Position numbers and translations under genes: made by a program. 41,675 bases of DNA from Bacillus sp. ISL-18 (GTDB lineage Bacteria > Bacillota > Bacilli > Bacillales > Cytobacillaceae): assembly GCF_018613415.1 (NCBI RefSeq), contig NZ_JAGGQG010000012.1, positions 220,950-262,624 of the forward strand, given 5' to 3'. The notes beneath the pieces are model-generated. The model searched no databases and was not told where the DNA came from. It was given only the letters and a program-made list of their open reading frames with translations. Shown piece after piece: positions 32,634-41,577 of the stretch (within the stretch, counting starts at the first letter, position 1; each line of letters opens with the position of its first letter).

Positions 32634-32757
32634 ACGTCTAGCTCCAGCGCCTAGCCCCTCGATGGTCTACAGACGCTCTGGGAATGAAGGCAAAGAGCGC
32701 CTTCCTTCCCAGAGCGTCTTATGCTTGTCGGGGCTGTTCAAGGCGCTTGCGCTTTTG
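32634..32757. repeat. Bacillus-type intergenic repeat containing a long perfect hairpin
   Basis: The ends, CTAGCTCCAGCGCCTAGCCC and TTGTCGGGGCTG with AAGGCGCTTGCGC, match a dispersed intergenic repeat common in Bacillus-like genomes and are complementary to each other. In the middle, AGACGCTCTGGGAA-GAAGGC (32671-32691) pairs with GCCTTC-TTCCCAGAGCGTCT (32699-32719), a 20-bp stem with one mismatch. G+C is far above the surroundings. Confidence 0.7.
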
Positions 32758-32775
32758 TTCTTTATAGCTTTCTTG

Positions 32776-33780
32776 TCAACGAGATTGCTTTGCTTTACGA
32801 AGCTCGATACGTTCCAGCCGTTTCCACTGGGCTAAGTGTGGATAGGGATCGAATGACCATTCTGTAATCCCATTGTCTTTATACATTCCGTAATGTAAAT
32901 GCGGCGGGAACTTTCCTGACGTACCCGGAGGACCGTATCCAGTGCTGCCTACACCGCCTATCACCATGCCTGGTTCTACTACTTGCCCTACTGTTAAGTT
33001 TTTGGCAAAACCACTAAGATGGGCGAAATAATGATAAGTGTTATTAATATCACGGATGCCGATTCTCCAGCCGCCGAACTTATTCCAGCCCTTCATCTCA
33101 ACAATCCCATAGGCTGTTGCTCGGACGGGAACGCCATAACCGGCAAAAATATCGGTTCCTTCATGGATTCTTCTCCCGCCCCAGCCGCGGGCATCGCCCC
33201 AAGTACTGCGATAACTATGATTGCTGTACAAAGGAACAGGAAACACACGTTTATCTAAATCAAGACGTCCATAATGCTGGTAAATTTTAGCCTTACCCGC
33301 AATAATGCCTACTGATCGGTCGCGATGATAGTAATTCCATAATCCAATTTTTATATTATCAGGATCAACACCGTATGAAAGGAGATAATTTGCAAATGCA
33401 TATAAAACATCCTCATCACTCTTTAAACTTGCTTTGCCATCTCCGTCTCCATCCACGCCCATTCCATTAAAGAACTGAATGACTGCCGGATTCTCCTCGT
33501 TCGGATTAGGGTTTGTCAAACCTGCCCACACTTCAGGACGAAAATAAATACCGATTACGCCTTCAGCTTTTGGTAAATCTCTGCGAGCTAAGCGGACGCT
33601 GCGCTCGTATTGATCAATGGCTGCTAAATAATACCAGGGAATTTGCGTAACGGTTTCCACTTTTTTATAAAGCTTCATTCTTTCCTGATAGGGATCGGTT
33701 TCTTGTGCATGAGCATCCCTGACAGACAAGGTAGAAATAAAAAGCATAAGGATGGTTCCAATCATTAGAACAGCCCGCAA
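32776..33780 (-). CDS. lytH: Sporulation-type L-Ala-D-Glu endopeptidase, M23 family (LytH)
   Basis: A 334-residue exported peptidase. The N terminus is a signal peptide ending near RDAHA. The C-terminal LytM/M23 domain has the zinc motifs HEGTDIFAG and HLHYG, and the central region resembles B. subtilis LytH. That enzyme trims cortex peptide side chains to single L-alanines during sporulation. TTG 33780, seven nt after AAGGAGG, was chosen over the upstream in-frame TTG 33798. It is convergent with yunB. Confidence 0.9.
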   Translation of the reverse strand: MRAVLMIGTILMLFISTLSVRDAHAQETDPYQERMKLYKKVETVTQIPWYYLAAIDQYERSVRLARRDLPKAEGVIGIYFRPEVWAGLTNPNPNEENPAVIQFFNGMGVDGDGDGKASLKSDEDVLYAFANYLLSYGVDPDNIKIGLWNYYHRDRSVGIIAGKAKIYQHYGRLDLDKRVFPVPLYSNHSYRSTWGDARGWGGRRIHEGTDIFAGYGVPVRATAYGIVEMKGWNKFGGWRIGIRDINNTYHYFAHLSGFAKNLTVGQVVEPGMVIGGVGSTGYGPPGTSGKFPPHLHYGMYKDNGITEWSFDPYPHLAQWKRLERIELRKAKQSR

Positions 33781-33948
33781 CAGGAATCCTCCTTCCAATT
33801 AATGTACAACTTTAGTGTGTGAACTTTTCCTTATTTCATAATGGTTAATAATTGGTAATCGGTTTGAATGCTTGTTGTTCATCCTCTAGTATGATAAAGT
33901 GACTATGAACTCAACTTGAACCATATATGTACTTTGAGGAGTGTAAAA

Positions 33949-34869
33949 ATGAGCAAGAAAGAAGAAATTTTACGTAAGCCTGAATGGCTAAAAATAAAAT
34001 TAAACACGAATGAGTCTTACACAGGCTTAAAAAAAATGATGCGGGAAAAAAACTTACATACAGTATGTGAAGAAGCTAGATGTCCAAATATTCATGAATG
34101 CTGGGCCGTAAGACGCACAGCTACCTTTATGATTCTAGGAGATACCTGTACACGTGCCTGCCGATTCTGTGCCGTAAAAACGGGTCTGCCGACAGAGCTT
34201 GATTTGCAGGAGCCGGAAAGAGTGGCTGATTCCGTACAATTAATGAATCTTAAGCATGTCGTGGTTACGGCCGTTGCTCGTGATGATTTAAAGGATGGCG
34301 GGGCAGCAGTGTTTGCGGAAACGGTACGAGCGATTCGACGTAAAAATCCATTTACAAGTATTGAGGTGCTTCCTTCCGACATGGGGGGAAAGGAAGAAAA
34401 CCTTAAAGTCTTAATGGATGCGAAGCCAGATATTCTTAACCACAATATTGAGACGGTAAAACGTTTAACGCCAAGAGTACGGGCCCGTGCGAAATATGAA
34501 CGATCGCTTGAATTCCTTCGCCGTGCAAAAGAGATGCAGCCCAATATTCCTACGAAATCAAGCTTAATGATTGGTCTGGGTGAAACAAAAGAAGAAATTT
34601 TAGAGGTTATGGATGATTTAAGAGCCAATGATGTTGATATCATGACGATTGGGCAATATCTGCAGCCGACAAAAAGCCATTTAAAGGTTGAAAAATACTA
34701 TACTCCTGATGAATTTAAGGAATTGCAGGAAATTGCCTTCAGTAAAGGCTTTAGCCATTGTGAAGCAGGTCCGCTCGTTCGTTCCTCTTACCATGCAGAT
34801 GAACAAGTAAATGCAGCCGCAAAGCATAAACAATTGCTAGGTGAAAAAGAAGAAGTAAAAGAAGCATAG
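33949..34869 (+). CDS. lipA: Lipoyl synthase
   Basis: A 306-residue radical-SAM enzyme that inserts two sulfurs into octanoyl chains on lipoyl domains. Both [4Fe-4S] motifs are visible: the auxiliary cluster CEEARCPNIHEC and the radical-SAM CTRACRFC. The C-terminal SSYHADE carries the conserved RSSY serine ligand. ATG 33949 follows GAGGAGTG; the in-frame extension back to 33916 is rejected. It depends on the Suf machinery encoded across the window. Confidence 0.97.
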   Translation: MSKKEEILRKPEWLKIKLNTNESYTGLKKMMREKNLHTVCEEARCPNIHECWAVRRTATFMILGDTCTRACRFCAVKTGLPTELDLQEPERVADSVQLMNLKHVVVTAVARDDLKDGGAAVFAETVRAIRRKNPFTSIEVLPSDMGGKEENLKVLMDAKPDILNHNIETVKRLTPRVRARAKYERSLEFLRRAKEMQPNIPTKSSLMIGLGETKEEILEVMDDLRANDVDIMTIGQYLQPTKSHLKVEKYYTPDEFKELQEIAFSKGFSHCEAGPLVRSSYHADEQVNAAAKHKQLLGEKEEVKEA

Positions 34870-34914
34870 AAAAGCGGAGGCGCCCGTTTAGCTGCTGGGC
34901 GCTGGAGCTGGACA
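34869..34914. repeat. Bacillus-type intergenic repeat fragment
   Basis: GC-rich AAAAGCGGAGGCGCC and GGGCGCTGGAGCTGGAC, a fragment of the dispersed repeat class seen at 32634 (GGAGCT complements AGCTCC). It follows the lipA stop. Confidence 0.55.
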
Positions 34915-34936
34915 ACTTTCATCGTTATTTCTTCCT

Positions 34937-34979
34937 TAAAAAAGAGTTCAGCCAAATGATCGGCTTGAACTCTTTTTTA
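34937..34979. terminator. Bidirectional terminator between lipA and yutC
   Basis: A near-perfect palindrome AAAAAAGAGTTCAGCC / GGCTTGAACTCTTTTTT. The A and T runs serve both convergent genes. Confidence 0.85.
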
Positions 34980-35708
34980 TTATTTACTGTTATTCATGTT
35001 TGTGTTTTTGCCGCCGCCATTTGTATTTTTATCAAGGGATTTAGTGTTATTGTAGTTTTTATTATTTGCATTTGGCGTATTGTTGATATCAAAATCATCC
35101 GGTGTCCGGCCATTTTCGTCCTCACTTGCATTCAAACGCGCTCCTTGAGGAGACTTTAACATTTGCTTGATGACACTATTAACGGTACTACGGGCATGCC
35201 GGCTGGTGGAATCAAGGCTTGCAAGATTTTGTACATCACGCATTAATGTCGCATTATCGGTCACGTAGACATGATAATAACGGGGTACCACTGAAAAGGC
35301 TGTTTTTTTAACTTGGTCCGCAGTCAGATTGCGGTTTTTAGTATCTGTTCGATAAGCGATCAATACTTCCTGGTCTGTAACAAGTGTGGCCACGTCATTT
35401 ACATGACGAATGTTTGCACTGTATTTACTGATTATATTAGCTAACTGTTCGCGGTCGAGAGCTGTATAATGGTCATTTGCTGTATTGTCGTTCATTAATG
35501 GGCTTTTTTGGTGACGGACAAAGCCATAGTTTGTACTGGCATTGCGAATACTGCGGCCCGCACCTTCATTATAAAGTTCATGCCGTTTATTATTGACGTT
35601 AATGGTGTTTCCGCTTTCTTCATATACGTCATTCTTTCCATTATCTTTTGAGCAGCCACTTAATGCGGTTACGGTACATAAGCCAGCGATTACGAGTAAC
35701 TTTTTCAA
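34980..35708 (-). CDS. yutC: YhcN/YlaJ-type sporulation lipoprotein (YutC)
   Basis: A 242-residue lipoprotein. The signal peptide ends in the lipobox LSGC. The central domain (EQLANIISKYSANIRHVNDVATLVTDQEVLIAY, given in two parts: EQLANIISKYSANIRHV and NDVATLVTDQEVLIAY) matches the YhcN/YlaJ family of forespore-associated lipoproteins. The C-terminal 45 residues are Asn-rich and disordered. The start is TTG 35708, behind AGGAGGTG. Expression in the forespore is known for relatives, not shown here. Confidence 0.85.
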   Translation of the reverse strand: MKKLLVIAGLCTVTALSGCSKDNGKNDVYEESGNTINVNNKRHELYNEGAGRSIRNASTNYGFVRHQKSPLMNDNTANDHYTALDREQLANIISKYSANIRHVNDVATLVTDQEVLIAYRTDTKNRNLTADQVKKTAFSVVPRYYHVYVTDNATLMRDVQNLASLDSTSRHARSTVNSVIKQMLKSPQGARLNASEDENGRTPDDFDINNTPNANNKNYNNTKSLDKNTNGGGKNTNMNNSK

Positions 35709-35826
35709 ATTTTTACACCTCCTATCCTTAGGATGACCAAAGCCAGCATTTATTTTCTTAGCAATTGATGGTGAATCGGGTATAATGGGAAGTAGGAATT
35801 TGTCGGTTAAAAATGAGGTGAACTAG

Positions 35827-36102
35827 ATGATTGTGATCAACAATACCACATATGAAATTCTTCAGGAATATCGAGATGGATATAATGAAGAAGCCTTTAA
35901 AGCAAGGTACAGTGATATATTAGCGAGATATGACTATATTGTGGGCGATTGGGGATATGGCCAGCTTCGTCTTAAAGGTTTTTTCGATGACCAAAACCAA
36001 AAGGCTACATTTGATACCAAAATTAGTACCCTGAGTGAGTATCTTTACGAATACTGCAACTTTGGCTGTGCCTTTTTTGTATTGAAAAAAGTAAAAAAAT
36101 GA
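35827..36102 (+). CDS. yutD: YutD family protein (DUF1027)
   Basis: A 91-residue cytosolic protein. The VGDWGYGQLRLKGFF core and the CNFGCAFFVLKK end are typical of YutD. The start ATG follows GAGGTGAA. Function unknown; its stop lies within the arm of its own terminator. Confidence 0.88.
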   Translation: MIVINNTTYEILQEYRDGYNEEAFKARYSDILARYDYIVGDWGYGQLRLKGFFDDQNQKATFDTKISTLSEYLYEYCNFGCAFFVLKKVKK

Positions 36103-36138
36103 GAAGGATCAGAAATCTGACCTTCTCATTTTTTTTGC
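36098..36138 (+). terminator. Intrinsic terminator after yutD
   Basis: The stem AATGAGAAGG-TCAG / CTGA-CCTTCTCATT with one bulged A is followed by TTTTTTT. Confidence 0.85.
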
Positions 36139-36214
36139 AATCAAATCATGCATTCAGAATCTTCTCGAGCCTCAAACGACTCCTGTACTTCGCGTTAGAC
36201 CCTGGATTCAAGCT

Positions 36215-36499
36215 TTAATTGTCATACGGCGGCTGTTCATCCGTATTCGGATCATCGTGGGGCGGATGGGCTCCCTCCATCTGCCTTGGGATATTCTGAT
36301 GCAATGATTTATTTTCATAATTAAAATTGCTGTAATAACGTTGTCCGTCTTCCCATGGAGTACTTTTATTCTGAACGGGTTGATTTTTTCGAATTGGTGA
36401 ACCATAGGGACCTTCAGGAAACTCTTGCGCCGTAAGATAATTTTGTTGTTTTTCAACATTTGATAATTCTGTATATTCTTCAGAGCCTTTGTTTGTCAT
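36215..36499 (-). CDS. Small hydrophilic cytosolic protein
   Basis: A 94-residue, Pro/Asn/Gln-rich, probably disordered protein with GGAGTGAAACC before ATG. Similar small cytosolic proteins of unknown role occur at this position in bacilli; I cannot assign a function. Confidence 0.65.
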   Translation of the reverse strand: MTNKGSEEYTELSNVEKQQNYLTAQEFPEGPYGSPIRKNQPVQNKSTPWEDGQRYYSNFNYENKSLHQNIPRQMEGAHPPHDDPNTDEQPPYDN

Positions 36500-36556
36500 G
36501 GTTTCACTCCTTTTGCTTTATTATGAGACCGGGGAGTGAAAAACATGTGTCATTCA

Positions 36557-36823
36557 TTAGACGATTTCTGCCAAAAAGCTGCGCAATTCTTCTGCATCCT
36601 CTTCGTTTAATTGAAACGCAAACTCTAAATACCCTTCTTCCTCTAAGTCATCAGGACCAATAATAGCAAAACGATTACCTTGGATATCTAAAACCAACGA
36701 TTTTCCATAGTGGCGATTTGTTTGCGTAATAGCCAAATCAAAGCGTTGGTTTTCGCCAACAAAACTGACAAATCGAGTCTTTGTATTTTCTGTATCATCG
36801 TATAAATAAAAACGTTCCTGCAT
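36557..36823 (-). CDS. DUF3055 family protein
   Basis: An 88-residue protein: FYLYDDTENTKTRFVSF, then DLEEEGYLEFAFQLNEEDAEEL, the conserved layout of DUF3055. The RBS is AAAAGGAGAC. Function unknown. Confidence 0.82.
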   Translation of the reverse strand: MQERFYLYDDTENTKTRFVSFVGENQRFDLAITQTNRHYGKSLVLDIQGNRFAIIGPDDLEEEGYLEFAFQLNEEDAEELRSFLAEIV

Positions 36824-37005
36824 TCGTTCGTCTCCTTTTGGGTTAACTATTTACCATCTCCTCTATAGTATCAAATTTGCGTTCATGTTGGGAGGACAAG
36901 TTTCATGATTTCTGTCACCCTAAAAAATCCGAATCGCTTGGTTTGTGATACAATAAGAAATGATATGATTACATAGAATAAGAACGGCGGAAGGAAGTGG
37001 ACTAG

Positions 37006-37443
37006 GTGTATTTTGTTGATAGAGAAAAAATTGAAAGCATGCTCCAATACTTAGAAGTACAAATCCATCTATTCCGAGGTACTGAGGAATGGTCAACGCC
37101 TCTTGAAAAAGCAGCCTTGGAGCGTCTATGCCAAATGATGATTGAGTCTATTCTCGATGTAGGGAATAGCATGATCGATGGCTTTATCATGCGTGACCCC
37201 GGCAGTTATGAGGATATTATTGATATTTTAATCGATGAAAAGGTGATTAGCGGAACAACAGGGGAAAATTTAAAGCTCCTCATTCATTATCGGAAAAACC
37301 TTGTTCAGGACTATCTAGAGATTCCTCATCAGGAACTTCAGAAGCAATTTTTACAGTATCTCCATGAGTTGGAAATTTTTTCAACGAATGTCCGCGATTA
37401 TTTAGTCAATGAATTAGGACCTGTTTCTGCATTTAAAAACTAA
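37006..37443 (+). CDS. yutE: DUF86/HepT-like protein (YutE)
   Basis: A 145-residue all-helical DUF86 protein. The motif R-K-N-L-V-Q-D-Y (residues about 101-108) is the HepT-type RxxxxHxY region in altered form, with N in place of the usual histidine. No MNT nucleotidyltransferase partner lies next to it, so a HepT/MntA toxin-antitoxin role is unlikely. The start is GTG, behind GGAAGGAAGTGG. Confidence 0.8.
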   Translation: MYFVDREKIESMLQYLEVQIHLFRGTEEWSTPLEKAALERLCQMMIESILDVGNSMIDGFIMRDPGSYEDIIDILIDEKVISGTTGENLKLLIHYRKNLVQDYLEIPHQELQKQFLQYLHELEIFSTNVRDYLVNELGPVSAFKN

Positions 37444-37507
37444 CAAATGGACCGTTCATACGGTCTATTTCACTTTTAACATTCGATATACATAGGAGCG
37501 ATTTTAG

Positions 37508-38272
37508 ATGAAAAAATATAAAGGCTATTTAATTGATCTAGATGGGACAATGTATAAAGGAACAGAGCGGATTGAAGCAGCGTCTGATTTTGTAAAAAAG
37601 CTGAGGGATCACCATATTCCTTATTTATTTGTCACCAATAATTCTTCGAGGACGCCAGCTCAAGTTGCTGATAAATTAAACAGCTTTGATATCCCGGCAG
37701 ACGAGCAGCTTGTCTTTACGACAAGTCAAGCGACCGCTAATTATATCGCTGAACAAAAAAAGGATGCTAGTGTTTATGTGATTGGAGAAGAGGGTCTTCA
37801 ATCAGCCATTGAGGAGAAGGGATTTAAAGTTGCCGGGGAAGAGGCGGACTTTGTTGTCATCGGGATTGACCGTGAGATCAGCTATGAAAAGCTGGCCGTT
37901 GCCTGCCTGGCAGTCCGCAATGGCGCTAAATTTATCTCAACAAACGGGGATATTGCGATTCCAACTGAGAGAGGGCTGCTACCAGGGAACGGTTCGTTCA
38001 CCTCGGTCATCGCCGTTTCCACCCAAACAAAGCCGACGTTTATCGGGAAGCCGGAAGCGATTATCATGGAGCAGGCCTTAAAGGTGTTAGGTACTTCTAA
38101 AGAAGAAACGCTGATGGTAGGGGATTATTATGATACCGATATTTTAGCGGGAATGAATGCCGGCATGGATACCTTGCTTGTTCATACAGGTGTCACCACA
38201 AGAGAAATGCTGACTGGATATAACCGGAAGCCGACCTATTCCATCGATACATTAGACCAATGGGAATTTTAA
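37508..38272 (+). CDS. yutF: NagD-like HAD phosphatase (YutF)
   Basis: A 254-residue HAD-IIA phosphatase. Motif I is DLDGTMYKG, motif II VTNNSS, motif III lysine GKPEAI, motif IV GDYYDTD. The cap domain type matches NagD/AraL-like enzymes with broad sugar- or nucleotide-phosphate activity. RBS ATAGGAG; 64 bp after yutE. Confidence 0.9.
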   Translation: MKKYKGYLIDLDGTMYKGTERIEAASDFVKKLRDHHIPYLFVTNNSSRTPAQVADKLNSFDIPADEQLVFTTSQATANYIAEQKKDASVYVIGEEGLQSAIEEKGFKVAGEEADFVVIGIDREISYEKLAVACLAVRNGAKFISTNGDIAIPTERGLLPGNGSFTSVIAVSTQTKPTFIGKPEAIIMEQALKVLGTSKEETLMVGDYYDTDILAGMNAGMDTLLVHTGVTTREMLTGYNRKPTYSIDTLDQWEF

Positions 38273-38301
38273 AAGGGATGGAAAGATCCATCCCTTTTTG
38301 T
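38271..38301. terminator. Bidirectional terminator between yutF and yutG
   Basis: A perfect stem AAAAGGGATGG / CCATCCCTTTT, with A and T on the outer sides. It overlaps the yutF stop. Confidence 0.85.
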
Positions 38302-38305
38302 GCAT

Positions 38306-38818
38306 CTATTCTTCCTCTTCTTCCTTATGTGCGGCACGGTGGGCCAGCCGGCTTGAAGCTGCTGCGGCAATCGCACCGACAATATCATCTAAAAAGGTAT
38401 GACATTCACCAGTTGATTTATCATTTAAGTGAGCCAATATTCCAGGCTTAAGCTTATCAATGTAACCATAATTCGTAAAACCGATCGAACCATAGACATT
38501 TACGATCGAAAATGCCAGGATTTCATCGACCCCATAAAGACTTTCATCCGTGCCGATGATGGATTGAAGCGGTTCTTCCAGCATTCCTTTTTCAGCCAGT
38601 ATGTCTAGCTGTATTCCAGTAAGAATCGCGTTTTGTACCTCCCGTTTGGAAAGGACACGTTCTACGTTCGAAAAACAATCTTCCATTTTTAAATTTTTGT
38701 GATATTTCTCCTGCAAAAAGAAGACCAAATCAGCAATATCTTTAATTTCGACGCCTCGCTCTTTCAACCATTTGCGTGCCGTTTCCTCAGTTAGATCCAC
38801 TTTTTTGTCATCTGCCAT
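38306..38818 (-). CDS. yutG: Phosphatidylglycerophosphatase A-like protein (YutG)
   Basis: A 170-residue PgpA-family protein. YGVDEILAFSIVNVYGSIG and CHTFLDDIVGAIAAAASSRL match the family, which dephosphorylates phosphatidylglycerophosphate in enteric bacteria. The Bacillus members are less hydrophobic and their substrate is less certain. RBS AAAAGGTGATT. The C terminus is a run of glutamates. Confidence 0.85.
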   Translation of the reverse strand: MADDKKVDLTEETARKWLKERGVEIKDIADLVFFLQEKYHKNLKMEDCFSNVERVLSKREVQNAILTGIQLDILAEKGMLEEPLQSIIGTDESLYGVDEILAFSIVNVYGSIGFTNYGYIDKLKPGILAHLNDKSTGECHTFLDDIVGAIAAAASSRLAHRAAHKEEEEE

Positions 38819-39057
38819 TTCCTAATCACCTTTTCCTTGTGAAATTGGAGAACAATTGAATGTAGTTCCAGCACTTTCTATTTTCACTATATATATTTTT
38901 TTTATCCATAAATTATGCAGTTTTCCTTCAAATGGACAAACTAAAATATAATCATATCCTGCTATTATTACCCGATAAGCCCGATTAAAAAACAACAAGT
39001 TTTTAGTGACTATACATATACATAGGGTAATGAAGGTTAATGAGGCGGGGTGTAGGA

Positions 39058-40074
39058 ATGCTTCAAAAAATGCTGGAGAATCAATATGGAATTACCGTAG
39101 AAGAATATGTAAAGCTAGATGCTTATGAGGCCTTAAGGGGAAATGGCTGGCTTTATTTGATCTCTCGTCCAGGCGGAAAGGCCGAAGAGGATATATCAGA
39201 ACTAGAAAAAATTGCCGAGCATTTAAGAAATTATGGGGACCAAAATGTGCCGATATTTTTACCGTCTAAAGAAGGCAGTTTAATTACCACATGGGAAAAA
39301 AATCAATATTGCGTTCTAGCGAATCGGCAAATGGAAGAACAGCGAAAAATAAAGTTAGGACGGAAGCTGGCTAAATTCCATGAACGAGGAAGGAGAGTCC
39401 CGTTCCAAATTGAAAGGTCCAGTCGAATTGGCCAATGGAAATCGTTATGGGAGAAGCGCTTGGAGCAAATGGAAAAGGTCTGGAATGGCCTGTTGTTTCA
39501 AACTCCTGAAGATGACTTTGAACGAATGTTTATAGATTCCTTTCCTTATTATCTCGGACTAACGGAAAATGCCATTCAATACCTGGTTGATACCGAGATT
39601 GATGATGAACCGCACGAAACCGATAGTGGGACAGTTTGTCATGAGCGGTTTACAAGCAGAAGCTGGGGACCACATAACGAGTACGTGATTAAAAATCCAT
39701 TTGATTGGGTCTTTGACCATCGAAGCCGCGACTTGGCTGAATGGACCAGAGAACGATACTTTCGCAACATCCAAACCTATCAGGTCGAATTGCGGAACTT
39801 TTATGAAGAATATCAGAGCATTGCCCCTTTATCGTCCTTTTCTTGGCGTTTATTATACGCTCGCTTAGTCTTTCCGCTCCACTATTTTGAATGTATTGAA
39901 AGTTACTATATCACCCGTTCAGAACAAGAAAAGAAAGTACTCGAAGAAAGGTTAAGTAAGATTTTACGGCAATCGAGTGATTACGAACGGTTTTTAGCGG
40001 AATTCTACCCTATATCCGGTGCGCCCATCAAACAATTACACCTTCCACCGCTAGATTGGCTTTATCCAAATTGA
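39058..40074 (+). CDS. yutH: Spore coat protein YutH
   Basis: A 338-residue CotS/YutH-like protein of the kinase-like (choline/aminoglycoside kinase) fold. It keeps HERGRRVPF in the catalytic-loop-like region, WGPHNEYVIKNPFDWVFDHRSRDLAEW in two halves (WGPHNEYVIKNPFDW, VFDHRSRDLAEW). Relatives are spore coat components. ATG 39058 after GGGGTG was preferred to ATG 39040. The 220-bp upstream gap is AT-rich and should hold its sporulation promoter, which I could not place. Confidence 0.85.
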   Translation: MLQKMLENQYGITVEEYVKLDAYEALRGNGWLYLISRPGGKAEEDISELEKIAEHLRNYGDQNVPIFLPSKEGSLITTWEKNQYCVLANRQMEEQRKIKLGRKLAKFHERGRRVPFQIERSSRIGQWKSLWEKRLEQMEKVWNGLLFQTPEDDFERMFIDSFPYYLGLTENAIQYLVDTEIDDEPHETDSGTVCHERFTSRSWGPHNEYVIKNPFDWVFDHRSRDLAEWTRERYFRNIQTYQVELRNFYEEYQSIAPLSSFSWRLLYARLVFPLHYFECIESYYITRSEQEKKVLEERLSKILRQSSDYERFLAEFYPISGAPIKQLHLPPLDWLYPN

Positions 40075-40150
40075 GTTGTTAATAGGGCCCATATGATAAA
40101 ATGGATGGTACAATAGATGATATTACTATAGCCCAAGGATGTGACACGAT

Positions 40151-41143
40151 TTGAAGCCCTACATTTATATTACGAGAAAGCTTCCAGATGCATTAGTGAA
40201 ACCGCTGCAAGAAAAGTATACCGTTAATATGTGGACACATGATGATATTCCAGTCCCAAAAGATGTCTTAAGGGAAGAAGCAAAAAAAGCAGATGCTCTC
40301 TTTACCGTTCTAGCTGATTCTATTGATAAAAGTGTGCTGACGGCAGGGGGAAATTTAAAGGTTGTAGCAAATCTTGCGGTTGGCTTTGATAATATCGATT
40401 TAAAAACGGCCAGTGAAAAAGGGATTGCGATTTGCAACACACCCGATGTGCTTACAGATACGACCGCAGATTTAACCTTTGCGCTATTGATGGCTGCAGC
40501 CCGTAGAATTGTCGAAGCTGCAGAATACGTCAAAGCGGGAAAGTGGCAGAGCTGGAGTCCGTTTCTTTTAGCAGGTCATGACTTGCACCATAAGACGCTT
40601 GGGATTGTGGGAATGGGAAAGATTGGGGAAACGGTTGCCAAACGTGGAACTGGCTTTGATATGAATATTCTTTATTATAACCGGACGAGAAAACCGGAGG
40701 CAGAGAAGCAATTGGGTGTTACTTATACAGCTTTTGATGAACTGGTTGAAAAGTCAGATTTCATTGTCTGCCTGACACCGCTTACTCCTGAGACAAAAAA
40801 TCTATTTACCCGGGAAGTTTTCCAAAAAATGAAGCCGTCTGCTATTTTTATAAATGCTTCAAGAGGTGCCGTAGTGGATGAACAGGCATTATATGAAGCC
40901 CTTAAAGCAGGAGAGATTGCTGGAGCAGGACTAGATGTGTTCCAAAAGGAACCGATTACGGCTGACCATCCATTATTACAGCTTCCTAATGTCGTTGCTC
41001 TTCCGCATATCGGCAGTTCAAGCACAGAGACAAGAACAGCAATGATTAAGTTATGTATTGAAAATATTTGCTCCATATTAGACGGAAAAGAGCCTAAAAC
41101 CTTAGTAAACAAGGACTGGCGACCCTTAGTTAATCGATCATAA
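40151..41143 (+). CDS. D-2-hydroxyacid dehydrogenase (glyoxylate/hydroxypyruvate reductase or D-glycerate dehydrogenase type)
   Basis: A 330-residue NAD(P)-dependent enzyme. The Rossmann motif is GMGKIG, the catalytic Arg lies in NASRGAVVDE, the Glu in the DVFQKEP segment and the His in LPHIGSSS. Closest in layout to bacillary glyoxylate/D-glycerate dehydrogenases, but the substrate within this family cannot be read with certainty. The start is TTG 40151, behind AAGGATGTG. Confidence 0.88.
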   Translation: MKPYIYITRKLPDALVKPLQEKYTVNMWTHDDIPVPKDVLREEAKKADALFTVLADSIDKSVLTAGGNLKVVANLAVGFDNIDLKTASEKGIAICNTPDVLTDTTADLTFALLMAAARRIVEAAEYVKAGKWQSWSPFLLAGHDLHHKTLGIVGMGKIGETVAKRGTGFDMNILYYNRTRKPEAEKQLGVTYTAFDELVEKSDFIVCLTPLTPETKNLFTREVFQKMKPSAIFINASRGAVVDEQALYEALKAGEIAGAGLDVFQKEPITADHPLLQLPNVVALPHIGSSSTETRTAMIKLCIENICSILDGKEPKTLVNKDWRPLVNRS

Positions 41144-41148
41144 ATAAG

Positions 41149-41179
41149 AAAAGCGATTGCTGGTGGCAATCGCTTTTTT
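41149..41179. terminator. Bidirectional terminator between the dehydrogenase and yutI
   Basis: A perfect 12-bp stem AAAAGCGATTGC / GCAATCGCTTTT with a TGGTG loop, followed by TT; convergent genes share it. Confidence 0.85.
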
Positions 41180-41187
41180 GACGTATA

Positions 41188-41427
41188 TTAAAAAACTTGC
41201 TCGACTTCAACAATGCCAGGAACTTCTTCAAGCAGAGCTCTTTCGATGCCGGCTTTTAATGTAATGGTAGAACTAGGACAGCTGCCGCAAGCACCTAAAA
41301 GGCGAAGCTTTACGATCCCTTCCTCTACATCTACTAATTCACAATCTCCACCGTCACGAAGAAGAAATGGGCGTAATTTATCTAGTACTTCTTGTACTTG
41401 TTCAAAGATTTCAGTTTCTGTTGCCAT
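41188..41427 (-). CDS. yutI: NifU-like (Nfu) Fe-S carrier protein YutI
   Basis: A 79-residue protein of the Nfu C-terminal domain type. It has RDGGDCELV and the cluster-binding C-x-x-C in GACGSCPSS. It should deliver Fe-S clusters made by SufBCD to clients. ATG 41427 follows GGAAAGGAG; the longer in-frame extension to 41481 crosses its own promoter and is rejected. Confidence 0.93.
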   Translation of the reverse strand: MATETEIFEQVQEVLDKLRPFLLRDGGDCELVDVEEGIVKLRLLGACGSCPSSTITLKAGIERALLEEVPGIVEVEQVF

Positions 41428-41446
41428 GTGATCGACTCCTTTCCTA

Positions 41447-41474
41447 ATTATATTATAATGTGAATAGTGGTAAA
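41447..41474 (-). promoter_or_regulatory. Likely sigma-A promoter of yutI
   Basis: On the reverse strand, TTTACC (complement of 41469-41474) and TATAAT (complement of 41447-41452) are 16 bp apart, about 20 bp upstream of the start codon. Confidence 0.5.
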
Positions 41475-41577
41475 AATCCATTCTCAGAAATTAGGAAAAT
41501 ACACATTTAAAGACAATATTTTTAGATTTTTCTTCGCTTTAGTTTAAAATAAAGGCGTGTTAATCGTGAATGTTAAT

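Noticed and set aside
37006..37443. HepT/MntA toxin-antitoxin pair at yutE
   Set aside because: No nucleotidyltransferase neighbour, altered HepT catalytic motif and conserved housekeeping synteny.
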